This document shows, in pieces, positions 4,292 through 6,071 of a stretch of 6,071 nucleotides of DNA. Source of the stretch: Chromatiaceae bacterium (GTDB lineage Bacteria > Pseudomonadota > Gammaproteobacteria > Chromatiales > Chromatiaceae). Location of the stretch: positions 1-6,071 of the forward strand of contig DTXR01000191.1 in the NCBI GenBank assembly GCA_012962365.1, written 5' to 3'. The translations under genes were made by a program, and so were the position numbers. The notes under the pieces were generated by a model. That model ran no database searches. It was given only the letters and a program-made list of their open reading frames with translations, and was not told where the DNA came from. Every line of letters begins with the position of its first letter. Within the stretch, counting starts at the first letter, position 1.

Positions 4292-6071
4292 ATGCCGACT
4301 AAAGACAATATCAGTATTGTCAACTACAGCCTTGCGCTTGGTATCCTCTGGAGCATCAGCCTCTCTATCATTGCCATCTGGACTATTTCAGAAGAAAAGA
4401 AAAGCACACTCAACCTGGCGGCAGCAGAAGCCCGGGCTTATCTCAACAAGGATCAGGCCTTGCGCCTGTGGGCTACGGAACATGGCCGGATCTACATACC
4501 TGCCACCGACAGCTACCCGGCAGACCCGCTCCTTGCCCACATTCCCGAAAGGGATATTGAAACGCCTTCCGGCATTGCGCTGACCCTCATCAATCCGGCG
4601 CGCATTATTCGGGAATTGGATAAGAACTATGGTCATTTGTATGGCGTAACCGGCAAGGTCACCAGCTTGGCGCCCCTGGCACAGCAAAACACACCGGACG
4701 AGTGGGAAAAGCAAGCACTGCACCGCCTGATGAACGGAGAAAAGGAGGCGTTTGAGCTGACCTATATCAACGGCAGCGAATACCTTCGCCTGATGCAACC
4801 GCTGATGACCAAGCCGGGCTGTCTTCTTTGTCATGCAGGACAGGGTTTCGAGATTGGCAAGCCCGGCGGCGGTATCGGCATTGCACTGCCCATGCAACCA
4901 TTGCGGTCACAGGAAACTAGCGCCATCGTTTCCAAAATATCGATATTGCTCCTCCTCTGGTGCCTTGGCATCTCCAGCCTGATCGTGGGCGCCTGGATCA
5001 TTTCCCGGCAGATAGCCGTCAGGCAGGCCATGCTGCAAAAACTTCAGCGCAGTGAAAAACGCAAGAGCGCCATATTCGAGACCGCACTCGATGCCATCAT
5101 CACCATCAACAGGGAAGATCGCATCCTGGAGTTCAACCCCGCCGCCCAGAAGATCTTTGGCTATGCCCGGAACGAAGTCATCGGAAAGAAGATGGCAGAG
5201 TTGATCGTTCCCAAATCGCTTCGCCACCAACACTATGAAGGACTGCAGCGGCATCTGATCACCAATCAGGCCACCATTACCGACACCCGAATTGAAACCA
5301 CCGCCATGCGCTCCGACGGCAGTGAATTTCCCATCGAACTCACTATCACACGCCTCGACGAGGAAGACTCACCGCTGTTTACCGCTTATCTGCGGGACAT
5401 CACGCTCAATCGCCAGATGGAAAAGCAACTACTGCATCAGGCCAGCCATGACTACCTGACCGGCCTCCTCAACCGCCATAGCTTCGAGCAGTCCCTCCAG
5501 CGCCTGCTGGACAATCCGGGGCCTGGCTCTCAACACTGCCTCATGTACATGGATCTGGACAGATTCAAGCTGATCAACGACAGCTGTGGCCATGCCGCTG
5601 GTGACGAATTGTTGCGTCAACTCGCTGTTCTCCTTTCTGATGAAACCGGGCCAGATGACATCCTCGGCCGTCTTGGAGGCGATGAATTCGGACTGGTCAT
5701 CAAGAACCAAACGCCGGAACAGGCATTGCAAATCGGCCGCAAGCTGCTGGAAGACATTCAGGATTTCCGCTTCTATTGGGAAAACAAGATCTTTTCTCTT
5801 GGCATGAGCATCGGGCTGGTCAACATTACTGACACGGGGCAAAGCTTGACCGATCTCCTGAGACTGGCCGATGCAGCCTGTTACCGCGCCAAGGAAGAAG
5901 GCCGGAACCGTATCATCGTCACCAACCAGTTCGATGGAGACATACTGCAGTACAGGCACGGTGAAATCAACTGGATCAACAGCATCGAATCTGCATTCGA
6001 CCAGAACCGTTTTCTTCTTTATCAGCAGCCCATCTTTCCTGTTGAGGGTGGAATGGCTGCAAAACCCATGG
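4292..6071 (+). CDS. Membrane c-heme sensor with PAS, GGDEF and start of EAL domain (3' partial)
   Basis: Predicted sensor and cyclic-di-GMP enzyme; 593 codons are present and the frame is open at the right edge. Order: cytoplasmic start, TM1 (about 12-32), periplasmic region (33-210) resembling the Tll0287/DUF3365 heme domain, TM2 (about 214-236), PAS (about 255-372), GGDEF (about 382-545), then FLLYQQPIFPV (574-584), typical of EAL-domain beginnings. The periplasmic part has EYLRLMQP (163-170) followed by C177-L-L-C180-H181, a covalent c-heme site. The cyclase core is intact: MDLDRFKLINDSCGHAAGD (420-438) and GGDEF (462-466). The place of the RxxD inhibitory site is GPDD (453-456), so product inhibition through a primary I-site is probably absent. 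The PAS domain carries H314 in a position resembling the heme ligand of FixL. A divergent mobB and nearby nosZ suggest a role in anaerobic life. Ligand, and whether the missing EAL part is active, are unknown. Confidence 0.9.
   Translation, partial: MPTKDNISIVNYSLALGILWSISLSIIAIWTISEEKKSTLNLAAAEARAYLNKDQALRLWATEHGRIYIPATDSYPADPLLAHIPERDIETPSGIALTLINPARIIRELDKNYGHLYGVTGKVTSLAPLAQQNTPDEWEKQALHRLMNGEKEAFELTYINGSEYLRLMQPLMTKPGCLLCHAGQGFEIGKPGGGIGIALPMQPLRSQETSAIVSKISILLLLWCLGISSLIVGAWIISRQIAVRQAMLQKLQRSEKRKSAIFETALDAIITINREDRILEFNPAAQKIFGYARNEVIGKKMAELIVPKSLRHQHYEGLQRHLITNQATITDTRIETTAMRSDGSEFPIELTITRLDEEDSPLFTAYLRDITLNRQMEKQLLHQASHDYLTGLLNRHSFEQSLQRLLDNPGPGSQHCLMYMDLDRFKLINDSCGHAAGDELLRQLAVLLSDETGPDDILGRLGGDEFGLVIKNQTPEQALQIGRKLLEDIQDFRFYWENKIFSLGMSIGLVNITDTGQSLTDLLRLADAACYRAKEEGRNRIIVTNQFDGDILQYRHGEINWINSIESAFDQNRFLLYQQPIFPVEGGMAAKPM
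4820..4834 (+). other. c-type heme attachment motif CLLCH in the sensor
   Basis: Codons 177-181 encode C-L-L-C-H, between EYLRLMQP and a Gly-rich segment (GKPGGGIGIALP, 189-200). This order is characteristic of Tll0287-like periplasmic heme domains. With one membrane segment on each side, the motif is predicted to face the periplasm, where the cytochrome c maturation machinery works. Confidence 0.8.

Noticed and set aside
3595..4302. Plus-strand open frame of 235 codons over mobB
   Set aside because: It is antisense to mobB, which has clear Walker A and family motifs; the product is low-complexity and unrecognisable.
4388..5959. Several minus-strand open frames within the sensor gene
   Set aside because: All lie opposite the continuous sensor frame with its heme, PAS and GGDEF motifs and look like by-products of its codon use.

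Overview
The window holds six protein genes that fit a facultatively anaerobic, denitrifying proteobacterium. Gamma- or Betaproteobacteria are the likeliest source; this is inferred from the protein families and moderately high GC, and no rRNA or tRNA is present to settle it. Genes are tightly packed, ordinary in composition and apparently intact. I see no mobile element, CRISPR array, RNA gene or phage gene.

Layout: (1) 1-517, minus: the N-terminal 172 codons of nosZ, nitrous-oxide reductase of the Sec-exported (clade II, 'atypical') type, running off the left edge. (2) 518-702: a divergent regulatory region with an FNR/ANR/DNR-like palindrome and a good sigma70-like promoter facing nosZ. 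(3) 703-1755, plus: menC, o-succinylbenzoate synthase, overlapped by 20 bp by (4) 1736-2143, plus: a hotdog-fold acyl-CoA thioesterase, probably the DHNA-CoA hydrolase of menaquinone synthesis. (5) 2219-3595, minus: menE, o-succinylbenzoate-CoA ligase, convergent with the thioesterase and 27 bp downstream of (6) 3623-4150, minus: mobB, the molybdopterin-guanine dinucleotide adapter GTPase. (7) 4292-6071, plus: the first 593 codons of a large membrane sensor with a periplasmic c-heme domain of Tll0287/DUF3365 type, then PAS, GGDEF and the beginning of what looks like an EAL domain; it runs off the right edge.

The theme is anaerobic respiration. NosZ reduces N2O. MenC, the thioesterase and MenE serve the low-potential quinone used in many anaerobic chains. 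MobB supports maturation of bis-MGD enzymes such as nitrate reductases. The heme-bearing cyclic-di-GMP sensor could link redox state or a gaseous ligand to lifestyle. Each family is known; what deserves attention is the combination, especially the anaerobic-regulator box between nosZ and the men genes, and the possible two-heme c-di-GMP sensor. I found no clearly undescribed system.
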